Below are positions 37,527 through 45,087 of a DNA stretch of 58,183 bases, piece after piece. The number at the start of each line of letters is the position of its first letter. The first letter of the stretch is position 1. The position numbers were made by a program, and so were the translations under genes. This DNA is from a virus. Under the pieces are notes generated by a model. The model had not been told where the DNA came from and searched no databases. It was given only the letters and a program-made list of their open reading frames with translations. Where the stretch lies: positions 1-58,183 of the IMG/VR virus record IMGVR_UViG_3300033553_000795; one strand, written 5' to 3'.

Positions 37527-39824
37527 ATGGCTAACAATATATCACTGGGCATTGTCATCGGTGCGGCGCTATCGAGCACTGTGGGCCGCGCTTTCCAGTC
37601 GCTGGACCAGCGCGCAACCGGTCTGGGCCGAAGCCTCCAGCAGGTGCGCCTGGGGCGTGCGGCCGGGGCTGATGTGGCCCGGTACCGGACGCAACTGGAA
37701 ACCTTGCGCGCGACTCAGCAGCAATTTGGCGCCAGTAATACCCATTTATGGGGACAGATTGCGCGTACCGAACGCTCGTTACGCGATGCCGAGCGAGCGG
37801 CGGAACGTTACGGCCTCGATGTCGGCAACATTACCCGCGAAAACCGTCGGCTGTTACAGTCGGAACAGGCTATCGCGCGGCAATTGCAGCGCACTAATCA
37901 ACTGCGGTCTAACCGCGACCAGCGGGCTAATTTAGGCGGGCAGATCGTCGGCACTATCGGCATGGCGTATGCAGCGGCGCTGCCGGTCAAAAAAGCCATT
38001 GAATTCGAGTCGGTGATGGCTGACGTGCGCAAAGTCGTCGACATGACTGATGCCGAATTTAAGGCGATGAGCAAGTCCATTCTGGATATGTCGGCGACCA
38101 TGCCGATGGCCGCCAGCGGCATTGGTGCGATTATGTCCGCCGCCGGGCAATCAGGCATCGCTAAGTCTGAGCTGTTGGATTTTGCCAAAGCAGCGGTACA
38201 GATGGGGGTTGCGTTCGATTTGACCGGCGACCAGGCCGGGCAAATGATGGCTAACTGGCGCGCGGGTATGAATTTGTCGCAGGCCGAAACGGTGGCGCTG
38301 GCCGATGCGGTCAACCATTTATCCAACAATATGAACGCCACCGCTCCGGCCATTGGCGAAGTGGTACAGCGGCAGGGGGCAGTGGCCAGAGCCGCCGGAT
38401 TAAGCGCGGTGCAAACAGCGGCCTTGAGTGCGGCCTTGCTCAGCTCGGGCGCCGCGCCGGAAATTGCGGCAACGGCGTTAAAGAATCTGACCAATGCGCT
38501 GACCAAGGGCGGATCGGCCACTAAGTCGCAGATTGCGGTGTTTAAGCAACTGGGCTTTGATTCCACAGCGGTTGCTGCGTCGATGCAAAAAGACGCGGCG
38601 GGAACGATTAAAAACGTATTCGAGGCGCTGGCGAAAGCGCCAAAAGAGATACAAGGCTCGTTGGTCGGCGGCCTGTTCGGCGAGGAAGCCAAGGGCGCGA
38701 TTTCGCCACTGCTGGCGAATATGGGCAATCTGACAAAAGCGTTTGCAGAAACCGCCGATGCGGGGAAGTTTTCCGGGTCGATGCTGGCAGAGTACGAGGT
38801 TCGATCAAAGACGACGGCGAATAGCTTGGAGCTGCTAAGCGGCAAGACTACGCGGCTGGCGATCAATATCGGCAGTCTGCTGTTGCCTGCGCTGAATACT
38901 GTCGTCGGCGCATTGGGCGGCGGCATCGGCGCGGTGACGGGGCTGGCGGAGAAATTCCCGCTATTGACGCAGGTGATCGTGGGCGCGGCAGTCGGCCTGG
39001 TGGCGCTAAAGGTGGTAACACTGGCCGGTGGCTTTGCGATGACCATTCTTTCTGACGGCCTGGTTATCGCCGGCGGCATTATGGATTTTTTCCGGCTGTC
39101 AACGATGCGGGCTAATGCCGCGCTGGTTTGGCAAAAGGCCGTTGCGCTGGGCACGGCTATCCAGCAAAAGGCGCTGGCGATTTCGACCGGCGTGGTCACG
39201 GCGGCGCAGTGGCTGTGGAATGCGGCTGTGTCTGCCAGTTCTATCGGTCGCGTGGCCATTGGCATTGCGGCGATGGCCGTTGCCCAAAAAGCCACGGCCG
39301 TCTGGACCGGGGTAGTCACCGCCGCCCAATGGCTGTGGAATGCCGCACTGTCGGCAAACCCGATCGGCCTAGTGGTTATCGGCATTACTGCCTTTGGAGC
39401 GCTGGCCTATACGGTCTATAAAAACTGGGAACCGATCATGAACTGGTTCCAGGAGAAGTTCGCTTGGCTGTCAGGTGCGGTGGATTGGGTAAAAGGCATT
39501 GGCGGCGTGATCGGCGGTGCTGTGTCTGCCGTGGGGGGGGCTATAGGATTGACGTCTGCGCCCAATCCGGTCATTGGCAGCGCTGCGCTGTCGAAATCAA
39601 CAAAGGGATCTGAAGTGCTGGCCAAGGCCTTGGCCCCGCCCGTGTCGGCTGCTCCTGCGGCCAACCCGGCAACCAGTCCACGAGTGACGCCAGTGGGCAA
39701 TCAAACCAATACTTTCCATATTACCCAGCTGCCCGGCGAAGATCAAAAGGGCCTGGCAGATCGCGTCGCCGCAACCTTAAGACGCCAACAACAAGCCGAC
39801 CAACGCAGGGCCCTATATGACTAA
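37527..39824 (+). CDS. T: Tail tape measure protein gpT (P2-like, TP901 core)
   Basis: 765 aa. The TP901-type core is around residues 135-400 (FESVMADVRKVVDMTDAEF, KLDFAKAAVQMG-like helix, AETVALADAVNHLSNNMNAT, GAAPEIAATALKNLTNAL). Hydrophobic helices follow (residues 455-600) with duplicated VVTAAQWLWNAA segments. At about 1.5 angstrom per residue the tail would be near 115 nm. It is the length ruler and membrane-active part of the contractile tail. Confidence 0.93.
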   Translation: MANNISLGIVIGAALSSTVGRAFQSLDQRATGLGRSLQQVRLGRAAGADVARYRTQLETLRATQQQFGASNTHLWGQIARTERSLRDAERAAERYGLDVGNITRENRRLLQSEQAIARQLQRTNQLRSNRDQRANLGGQIVGTIGMAYAAALPVKKAIEFESVMADVRKVVDMTDAEFKAMSKSILDMSATMPMAASGIGAIMSAAGQSGIAKSELLDFAKAAVQMGVAFDLTGDQAGQMMANWRAGMNLSQAETVALADAVNHLSNNMNATAPAIGEVVQRQGAVARAAGLSAVQTAALSAALLSSGAAPEIAATALKNLTNALTKGGSATKSQIAVFKQLGFDSTAVAASMQKDAAGTIKNVFEALAKAPKEIQGSLVGGLFGEEAKGAISPLLANMGNLTKAFAETADAGKFSGSMLAEYEVRSKTTANSLELLSGKTTRLAINIGSLLLPALNTVVGALGGGIGAVTGLAEKFPLLTQVIVGAAVGLVALKVVTLAGGFAMTILSDGLVIAGGIMDFFRLSTMRANAALVWQKAVALGTAIQQKALAISTGVVTAAQWLWNAAVSASSIGRVAIGIAAMAVAQKATAVWTGVVTAAQWLWNAALSANPIGLVVIGITAFGALAYTVYKNWEPIMNWFQEKFAWLSGAVDWVKGIGGVIGGAVSAVGGAIGLTSAPNPVIGSAALSKSTKGSEVLAKALAPPVSAAPAANPATSPRVTPVGNQTNTFHITQLPGEDQKGLADRVAATLRRQQQADQRRALYD

Positions 39825-40206
39825 TGTAATGATGCGCCTGGGAGCGTTTAACTTTTCGATCAGCACCGCCGCTTATCAGGCATTCAGTCGCTCGACCGCC
39901 TACCGTTGGCAAGCCGTCGAGCGCTATGGCAGACTGCCGGCGCAACAATACACCGGCCCAGGTGAAGATTCGATCACGCTGTCCGGAGAAATCTATCCCG
40001 ATTATTCCGGTGGCCTGCATCAGATCGATGGCATGCGTACTGAAGCAGCAAAAGGTCTGCCGCTGTTGCTGGTCGACGGCAATGGCTATGTATGGAAAAA
40101 GTGGGTGATCCAGACAATTGATGATGCCCAAGAGATTTTTTTAGCCAATGGCACGCCGCGTAAAATGTTCTTCACGCTGAAAATAACCCAATACGGGGAG
40201 GACTGA
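39817..40206 (+). CDS. U: Tail terminator/assembly protein gpU (P2-like)
   Basis: 129 aa. gpU pattern: MRLGAFNFSISTAAYQAFSR, YRWQAVERYGRLPAQQYTGPGEDSITLSGEIYPDY and KWVIQTIDDAQEIF...GTPRKMFFTLKI. Starts inside the end of the tape measure gene. Confidence 0.93.
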   Translation: MTNVMMRLGAFNFSISTAAYQAFSRSTAYRWQAVERYGRLPAQQYTGPGEDSITLSGEIYPDYSGGLHQIDGMRTEAAKGLPLLLVDGNGYVWKKWVIQTIDDAQEIFLANGTPRKMFFTLKITQYGED

Positions 40207-40412
40207 TGGCGCAATATCGCACTAAAACCGGCGACATGATTGATGCTATTTGCCATAAATACTATGGACGGCAGTCTGGTGTGGTTGAACGGGTCTATGA
40301 GGCTAACCGGGGATTAGCGGATTACGGCACGCTATTACCGTCTGGTCTGGTGATTGAGCTGCCCGATATACCGGCCATTGAAGCCGTTAACACTATAAAG
40401 TTGTGGGATTGA
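40206..40412 (+). CDS. X: Tail protein gpX (LysM-like)
   Basis: 68 aa. YRTKTGDMIDAICHKYYGRQ, then VVERVYEANRGLADYG and LLPSGLVIELPDI form the short LysM-type fold of P2 gpX, a baseplate hub component. Overlaps the gpU stop by 1 bp. Confidence 0.92.
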   Translation: MAQYRTKTGDMIDAICHKYYGRQSGVVERVYEANRGLADYGTLLPSGLVIELPDIPAIEAVNTIKLWD

Positions 40413-40413
40413 T

Positions 40414-41385
40414 ATGAGGCCGTTATGTAAAGTGCTGGCCGATAATGTCGATATTACCGACGTGCTTAACCGGCGCCTGATTAGCATTAAAACAACGGAT
40501 GAAGCGGGCATCAAATCCGATACCTGCACGATTGATCTGGATGATCGAGACGGCGTGATAGAGCTGCCCAGGCGCGGCGTCAAGTTGTCAGTCTGGCTCG
40601 GCTACGAGCAAACAGGCTTGGTCAAGATCGGCATTTACACCGTTGACGAGGTGTCGATGTCCGGATTTCCCGAGGTTATCAGCATCAACGCCAAGGCGGC
40701 GGACATGCGCGGGGATCTGAAAGCGCCCAAAACCCGATACTTTGACAACATGACTCTGGGCGCACTGGTAGAAACCATCGCCGGTGCAAATAGCCTGATC
40801 GGGAAAACGTCCGCCGCGCTGGCATCGGTGTTGCTTGGCCATGTCGACCAGACCCAGGAGTCTGATTTAAATCTGTTAACCCGACTGGCTAAAAAATACG
40901 GCGGCGTGGCGAAAGTGACCAACGATCATTTGATTGTCGCCAAAGCCGGGGAATCAAAAAGCGTTTCCGGCGCCAGTTTGGACACTATCCTTATTGATAA
41001 ACGCCAGGTGTCCAGCTATCACGCCAGCATCACGGAGAGAGGCAGTTATGCAGCGGTAACGGCCAGTTATCACGATAAGCTGACAGCGCAGGATGTCGCC
41101 ATCAGCACCAGCGAAGACAAGCCCGCATTTGTGTTGCGCCATACCTACGATACCCGGCAGCAAGCTCTTGAAGCCGCGCAGGCTAAAAAGGCCGCGCTGG
41201 ACCAAGGAACGGCGACGGTTGATGTCAGTCTATCGATCGGCAACGGTAATCTGTTTGCGGAATCGCCGTTACTATTGACGGGATTTAGATCCGGCATTAG
41301 CGGCGTTGGCTGGACCGCTACCCGCGTTGAGCATTCGTTTAGCAGTGCCGGGTTTATTACGACCGTTAATGGGGAGATTAAGTGA
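40414..41385 (+). CDS. D: Baseplate hub protein gpD (P2-like)
   Basis: 323 aa. gpD pattern: VDITDVLNRRLISIKTTDEA, DTCTIDLDDRDGVIELPRRG, ARLAKKYGG-type NLLTRLAKKYGGVAKVT and a C-terminal VGWTATRVEHSFSSAGF. It forms the hub on which spike V sits. Last tail gene of element B; the phage end follows about 140 bp later. Confidence 0.93.
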   Translation: MRPLCKVLADNVDITDVLNRRLISIKTTDEAGIKSDTCTIDLDDRDGVIELPRRGVKLSVWLGYEQTGLVKIGIYTVDEVSMSGFPEVISINAKAADMRGDLKAPKTRYFDNMTLGALVETIAGANSLIGKTSAALASVLLGHVDQTQESDLNLLTRLAKKYGGVAKVTNDHLIVAKAGESKSVSGASLDTILIDKRQVSSYHASITERGSYAAVTASYHDKLTAQDVAISTSEDKPAFVLRHTYDTRQQALEAAQAKKAALDQGTATVDVSLSIGNGNLFAESPLLLTGFRSGISGVGWTATRVEHSFSSAGFITTVNGEIK

Positions 41386-41390
41386 CGTTA

Positions 41391-41424
41391 TTGACATCCT
41401 CACCGACATAAAGAGAAGGGGATT
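41391..41424 (-). mobile_element. IS200/IS605-like end remnant
   Basis: TTGACATCCTC...GGGGATT resembles the right end of IS200/IS605 elements on the minus strand (GGGGATT...GGATGTCAA is typical), with ATCCTC and GGGGAT able to pair. The inner stem is degraded and no transposase is present. Call is from pattern memory. Confidence 0.35.
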
Positions 41425-41525
41425 TACGCTATTTCCCGTTAAATTGCGGGATATTCGGTGGTTTCCCCGTTAATTAGTGCGCCAAATATCGCGCAAAACT
41501 ACGCCAAATATCGCGCGGCGTTACA
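41425..41525 (+). other. Right terminus of transposable element B
   Basis: CGCCAAATATCGCGC occurs twice (41480-41494 and 41502-41516), start-to-start 22 bp, the size of a MuA binding site. Looser TTCCCGTTAA / TTCCCCGTTAA copies lie further in. The region ends in GTTACA, so the phage end read inward starts TGTAAC, matching the TG...CA rule for Mu-type ends, and abuts the TTATT duplication. The transposase at 14099-15862 is the only candidate to act on it here. Confidence 0.65.
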
Positions 41526-41530
41526 TTATT
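41526..41530. other. Right copy of TTATT target duplication
   Basis: TTATT directly after the CA of the element B end, followed by CCCAGCCGG of the protease gene. Same 5 bp as 18980-18984; 5 bp is the Mu target-duplication length. Confidence 0.7.
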
Positions 41531-42560
41531 CCCAGCCGGAACGTTTGATGCGCTGCGCGGCGCATTACGCGGCAAAGGCCCTTGGCGGCTGGATGCCGAA
41601 TCGGCAAAACGATTAATCAGTGTCGTCTCGCAACGTACAAACGACATTGTCGTCGATTATGAACACCAATCGATTTTAACGACTCAAAACGGCAAACCTG
41701 TTGTAGCCGCTGGCTGGATTGGTCCGCAAACGTTGGAATGGCGAGAGCCGCCCGCTGCGCATCCTGGTCTATTTGCCATCAGTCCGAAATGGACTGCTGC
41801 CGCATCGGCGCATATTGCCGCTGATGAAATCCGCTATGTCTCCCCGGTATTTAGCTATGACGCCAAAACCGGCGAGGTGCTGGATATCCTGAATGTCGCT
41901 TTAACCAATAACCCCGCGATTGATGGCATGCAGGCTGTATCTGTTGCTGCCGCCAGTTTTTTGGCATCCACCTCTTTAATCAACCCACAGGAGTCCGCTA
42001 TGGATGAACTGCTCGAACGATTGCGCTATCTGCTCAATCTGCCACTCACGTCCACTGCCGAGGAAATCTCAGCCGAATTGGATAAATTAAAAACCATGAT
42101 TGCCGGGGCCGACGGCGCAACGGCGGGCTTGTCGGCATTGTTAACAAGCAAAGCGGATGAGATTGCGGCATTGTCGGCTCAGGTCGGCGCAGCGGTTGAC
42201 TTAACTCACTATGCGCCCATCGGCGTGGTTAAAGAGTTGCAAGATCAGGTAGCGGCTTTATCCGGCAATGCGGCTGAAGATCGTGTTGCCAAGCTGATCA
42301 ACCAAGGCAAATCTGATGGACGGATTATCGGGGAACAGCTGGAAAGCTATTTGACCAATCTGGGTAAGCAGGATTTTGCGGCGCTATCCGGTTATTTAGA
42401 TTCCGCGCAACCGATTGCGGCACTCTCGGGTATGCAAACCGGCGGCAAAGCGCCTGAGTTTGATACAGGCGGCAACGATTTAACGGCCGATGAGCTGGCA
42501 GTTTGCAGCGGCCTCGGCATTGATCCACTCGAATTCAAAAAAACCAAAGGAGATAAATAA
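41531..42560 (+). pseudogene. I: Interrupted 3' part of Mu I-type protease/scaffold, element A
   Basis: The frame reads FPAGTFDALRGALRGKGPW, TNDIVVDYEHQS, IRYVSPVFSYDAKTGEVLDIL and ALTNNPAIDGM, all landmarks of the intact copy at 22161. No start codon lies between the upstream stop near 41473 and this sequence. The missing first 36 codons are at 18878-18984; joined they give a 378-aa protease. An internal ATG at 42001 with AGGAG 6 bp upstream would still give a 186-aa Z-type scaffold protein, so that half may remain expressed if a transcript reaches it. Confidence 0.85.
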
Positions 42561-42952
42561 TGGGTGCATTAGTTAAAGACCGGAACACCCCGGCCCGTAA
42601 CGGCGACCAGTTCGTTTACGGCGTCGCGGGATCAACCAAAATTTATGCGGGCTCATTAGTTTGCGTAAACGCCTCAGGATTTGCGGTACCGGGTTCGGTG
42701 GCGACCACATTGAAAGCGGTCGGCCGCGCCGATGAACAAGTCGACAACACGGCCGTCACCGACGGCGCAAAAACAATCGCCGTCCGCAAAGGCGTTTTTA
42801 ACTTCGCCAATGCCGGCGACGTGACCATCGCGCACCTGGAAACAAATATCTACATCAATGACGATCAGACCGTTTCGTCAGTATCCACCGGAAAATCGGT
42901 GGCCGGAAAATGCGTCGCAGTCGATTCTGACGGCGTTTGGATTGAAATTTAA
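42560..42952 (+). CDS. Capsid decoration protein, DUF2190 family (element A)
   Basis: 130 aa. MGALVKDRNTPARNGDQFVY, AGSLVCVNASGFAVPGS, VRKGVFNFANAGDVTIA and the C-terminal GVWIEI match the element B paralogue at 23421-23822. Start overlaps the protease stop (TAATG). It should decorate the capsid of element A. Confidence 0.87.
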   Translation: MGALVKDRNTPARNGDQFVYGVAGSTKIYAGSLVCVNASGFAVPGSVATTLKAVGRADEQVDNTAVTDGAKTIAVRKGVFNFANAGDVTIAHLETNIYINDDQTVSSVSTGKSVAGKCVAVDSDGVWIEI

Positions 42953-42962
42953 GGAACCCTTT

Positions 42963-44009
42963 ATGAAAAAAACAAACGTATTCGCCAGTCTCTTGATGAC
43001 CCTGGCATTCATCGGCACGGCGGCATTTGCATTCAGCGGCACCGTTTTGGCCGCCCCGGCCATGCCCTCGCCGGACGGGGTTATCTCGTTGGTATTCGGC
43101 GGCATACTGGTCAATGCATCGGCGATTAATAGCATTTTTACCGGACTAAAAACGGTCTTTAATAATGCATTAAAAGCGCAGCCGGGCAATTGGCAGGCTA
43201 CGGCCATGGAGGTTCCAAGCTCCGGGGCCAGCGAAGATTACGCCTGGCTAAGCCGCTTTCCGATGATGCGAAAATGGGTGGGGGAAAAATTTGTTAAATC
43301 GCTGGAGGCCGGAAAATATACCAAGGTCAACGAGGATTGGGAAACCACGATTGCCGTTAAACGCAATGATATAGAGGACGATAGGCTCGGCATCTATAAC
43401 ACCCAGGCGCAGATGGCAGGCGATAGCGCCAGCGAATTGAACGATATTATTGTCGATGGTCTAAAAAACGGCGCATTTGCCAATACGGGTATCGATGGGC
43501 AATATTTTTATGACACCGATCATGAAGTTAAGGGCGCCTCGGTATCGAATAAATTAACGACGGTGCTGAGCTCCGCTACCCCGACAGCGGCAGCGGCCGG
43601 TTATGGCGCCGCCAGGATGGCGGTGATGAAGTTTACCGATGAGGAGGGTATGCCGCTCAGACTGGTACCCGACACGTTAGAGGTTCCTCCGGCACTGGAA
43701 GCCATCGCCAAAAAGTTGCTGGAAGCCGACAAGCTGGATGACAATAGCCCGAATCCCTACAAAGGCACGGCTAAGCTGCTGCTAAATCCGGCGCTGACTT
43801 CCGATACTGTCTGGTTTCTGCATGTGACAACTAAGGCGGTTAAGCCATTTATCGTACAAATGCGTAAGAAACCGGTCTTTGTTTCGCAAACATCATCGGA
43901 AAATGATGACGTGTTTATGAAGGCGGAATTTAAATTCGGCGCAGAGGCTCGGGCAACCGGGGTTTACGGTTTCTGGCAGTTATCTGTCGGCAGCACCGGT
44001 GCGGGTTAA
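42963..44009 (+). CDS. T: Major capsid protein, Mu gpT family, with N-terminal signal peptide (element A)
   Basis: 348 aa from ATG 42963 (AAGGAA, 6-bp spacing). Residues about 49-348 match element B gpT closely (NSIFTGLKTVFNNALKAQPG, DYAWLSRFPMMRKWVGEK, FYDTDHEVKGASVSNKL, YGFWQLSVGST). The usual start codon of gpT has become ATA, and 48 extra residues precede it: MKKTN, a 20-residue hydrophobic stretch and TVLAAPA, a standard Sec signal peptide with a plausible cleavage site. No other capsid gene of A is visible. Whether the extension is cleaved, exported or removed by the phage protease is unknown. Confidence 0.88.
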   Translation: MKKTNVFASLLMTLAFIGTAAFAFSGTVLAAPAMPSPDGVISLVFGGILVNASAINSIFTGLKTVFNNALKAQPGNWQATAMEVPSSGASEDYAWLSRFPMMRKWVGEKFVKSLEAGKYTKVNEDWETTIAVKRNDIEDDRLGIYNTQAQMAGDSASELNDIIVDGLKNGAFANTGIDGQYFYDTDHEVKGASVSNKLTTVLSSATPTAAAAGYGAARMAVMKFTDEEGMPLRLVPDTLEVPPALEAIAKKLLEADKLDDNSPNPYKGTAKLLLNPALTSDTVWFLHVTTKAVKPFIVQMRKKPVFVSQTSSENDDVFMKAEFKFGAEARATGVYGFWQLSVGSTGAG

Positions 44010-44021
44010 TAGGGGATTGTC

Positions 44022-44300
44022 ATGACTGAATCAACAAAAACCGTCGCGGGCATCAGGGTAAGAACCGCGCAAGTCGGCTTTCGCCGGGGCGGTCGGGAAT
44101 GGTCGGGTGTGACAGAAGTCGCGGCCAGCGAATTTACACAAGCGCAGCTCGAACAAATCTGCGCCGAGCCGCTGTTGGTGGTCGAGGATATCGAGATTGG
44201 GCAGGAGCCGGATGCAGTTAATGGATTGATGGATGATGCTGTAGGGGCGGATTCATCCGCCCAGGCAGCCGCCAAACCAGCCGGAAAGCCGACTAAATAA
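44022..44300 (+). CDS. FluMu_N/HI1506-like protein (element A)
   Basis: 92 aa. VRTAQVGFRRGGREWSGVTEV and ALEQICAEPLLVVEDIEI-type segments match the FluMu_N domain, as in 24796-24987. Its C-terminal end (GADSSAQAAAKPAGKP) is encoded by a host-type GTAGGGGCGGATTCATCCGCC repeat, so the tail of the protein was created or lengthened by repeat insertion. Confidence 0.75.
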   Translation: MTESTKTVAGIRVRTAQVGFRRGGREWSGVTEVAASEFTQAQLEQICAEPLLVVEDIEIGQEPDAVNGLMDDAVGADSSAQAAAKPAGKPTK

Positions 44301-44704
44301 TGCCGTACTGCACCCAGCAAAACCTGATCGACCGGTTCGGTGCCGCCGAGTTGATACAGCGCACTGATCGCACCGGAACCGGTGCGATTGATACGGCGGT
44401 ATTAAACGAGGCTATCGCCGATGCCGATGCGGAAATCGACGGCTACTTAACGGCATACCCATTGCCGTTAACGACGATCCCCGCTAATTTAGAGCGCATG
44501 GCCTGCGATATCGCCCGTTATTATTTGTACGACGACGGGATGATCGAGCAGGTAAAAACGCGTTATGACAATGCGATCAGTTATCTAAAGCTGGTCGCCA
44601 AGGGCGTAATCAGTATTGCGCCGGACGCCTCCGGAACGGTAGCCGCGCCCAGCAGCAATAGCGTTGAATTCCAATCCAACCGCTCGGTGTTCGGCCGGGA
44701 ATAA
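44300..44704 (+). CDS. gp36-like head-tail connector (DUF1320), element A
   Basis: 134 aa. YCTQQNLIDRFGAAELIQRT, AIADADAEIDGYLTAYPL and IARYYLYDDG are the DUF1320 landmarks shared with 24991-25410. Starts on the last base of the previous stop. It should form the connector ring below the portal. Confidence 0.88.
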   Translation: MPYCTQQNLIDRFGAAELIQRTDRTGTGAIDTAVLNEAIADADAEIDGYLTAYPLPLTTIPANLERMACDIARYYLYDDGMIEQVKTRYDNAISYLKLVAKGVISIAPDASGTVAAPSSNSVEFQSNRSVFGRE

Positions 44705-44781
44705 ATCTCTCTTTATGCATCGGGCGCCACCGTGCCCGATTGCTCTACCTCGCTCTATCTATCCTCTGTTGTATCCGCCCT

Positions 44782-44826
44782 TCCGAAGTCTTTCGGATAC
44801 CTCCTCTCTTCATGCCTGGTTAAACT
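44782..44826 (+). promoter_or_regulatory. Late promoter of the element A tail operon
   Basis: Palindrome TCCGAAG-TC-TTTCGGA (44782-44797, one mismatch), 23 bp, -10 box TAAACT (44821-44826). The TAAACTRGCC context equals that of P-lys. It lies between gp36 and gp37, so the non-contractile tail operon has its own late promoter, as in Mu where tail genes also have a separate C-dependent promoter. Confidence 0.75.
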
Positions 44827-44832
44827 GGCCGC

Positions 44833-44949
44833 ATGTTTCAATTCACATTCGACCTCATCTGCCAAATGACTTGTCTTACGACAATCCATCGACAGATAGA
44901 GGTCGGCGGATTGCCTCGCGGTAAACGACGAGGTTACCTGAAAGGCTAA
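44833..44949 (+). CDS. Possible leaderless 38-codon ORF
   Basis: ATG 44833 lies 6 bp after the late -10 box, where transcription should start, so it could be translated without leader. It begins MFQFTFDLICQMTCLTTIHR and ends with a basic RGKRRGYLKG. No homology recognised, so it may be chance. Confidence 0.25.
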   Translation: MFQFTFDLICQMTCLTTIHRQIEVGGLPRGKRRGYLKG

Positions 44950-45024
44950 CAATGCTAAAGCATCGTTGTCAACGTTGAACGAATCTCCCTGAAGGGAGCG
45001 GTTTCAAACCAACAAGGAAATTTG
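44950..45024 (+). mobile_element. Hairpin-containing gap, IS200/IS605-like end
   Basis: CTCCC-TGAA-GGGAG hairpin (44985-44998) in the context GAATCTCCC...GGGAGCGGTTTCAA resembles IS200/IS605 right ends, here in the plus direction. No transposase gene is present. Together with 41391-41424 it brackets the element A head genes. Low confidence. Confidence 0.3.
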
Positions 45025-45087
45025 ATGAAAATTTATCCTAATATTCCTCAAAACAACTTACCCCTACGCAGGCAGGCCGGTGCTTAG
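45025..45087 (+). CDS. 20-aa leader peptide ahead of gp37
   Basis: ATG 45025 has AAGGAA upstream. The frame reads MKIYPNIPQNNLPLRRQAGA and stops 8 bp into the GTG start of the gp37-like gene, so it may couple translation. It could also be the old gp37 start displaced by a frameshift. Confidence 0.35.
   Translation: MKIYPNIPQNNLPLRRQAGA

Noticed and set aside
37898-39385. 495-codon frame on the minus strand
   Set aside because: It lies wholly opposite the tape measure gene, has low-complexity alanine/serine/proline composition and no ribosome-binding site or neighbours. A shadow of a GC-rich gene.
42858-42962. Further N-terminal extension of the element A capsid protein
   Set aside because: It overlaps the decoration gene in another frame; ATG 42963 has a proper ribosome-binding site.
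23842-44009. One phage using two capsids and two tails as a switch
   Set aside because: The interrupted protease, target duplication and phage-end sequence explain the duplication as nesting of two phages.
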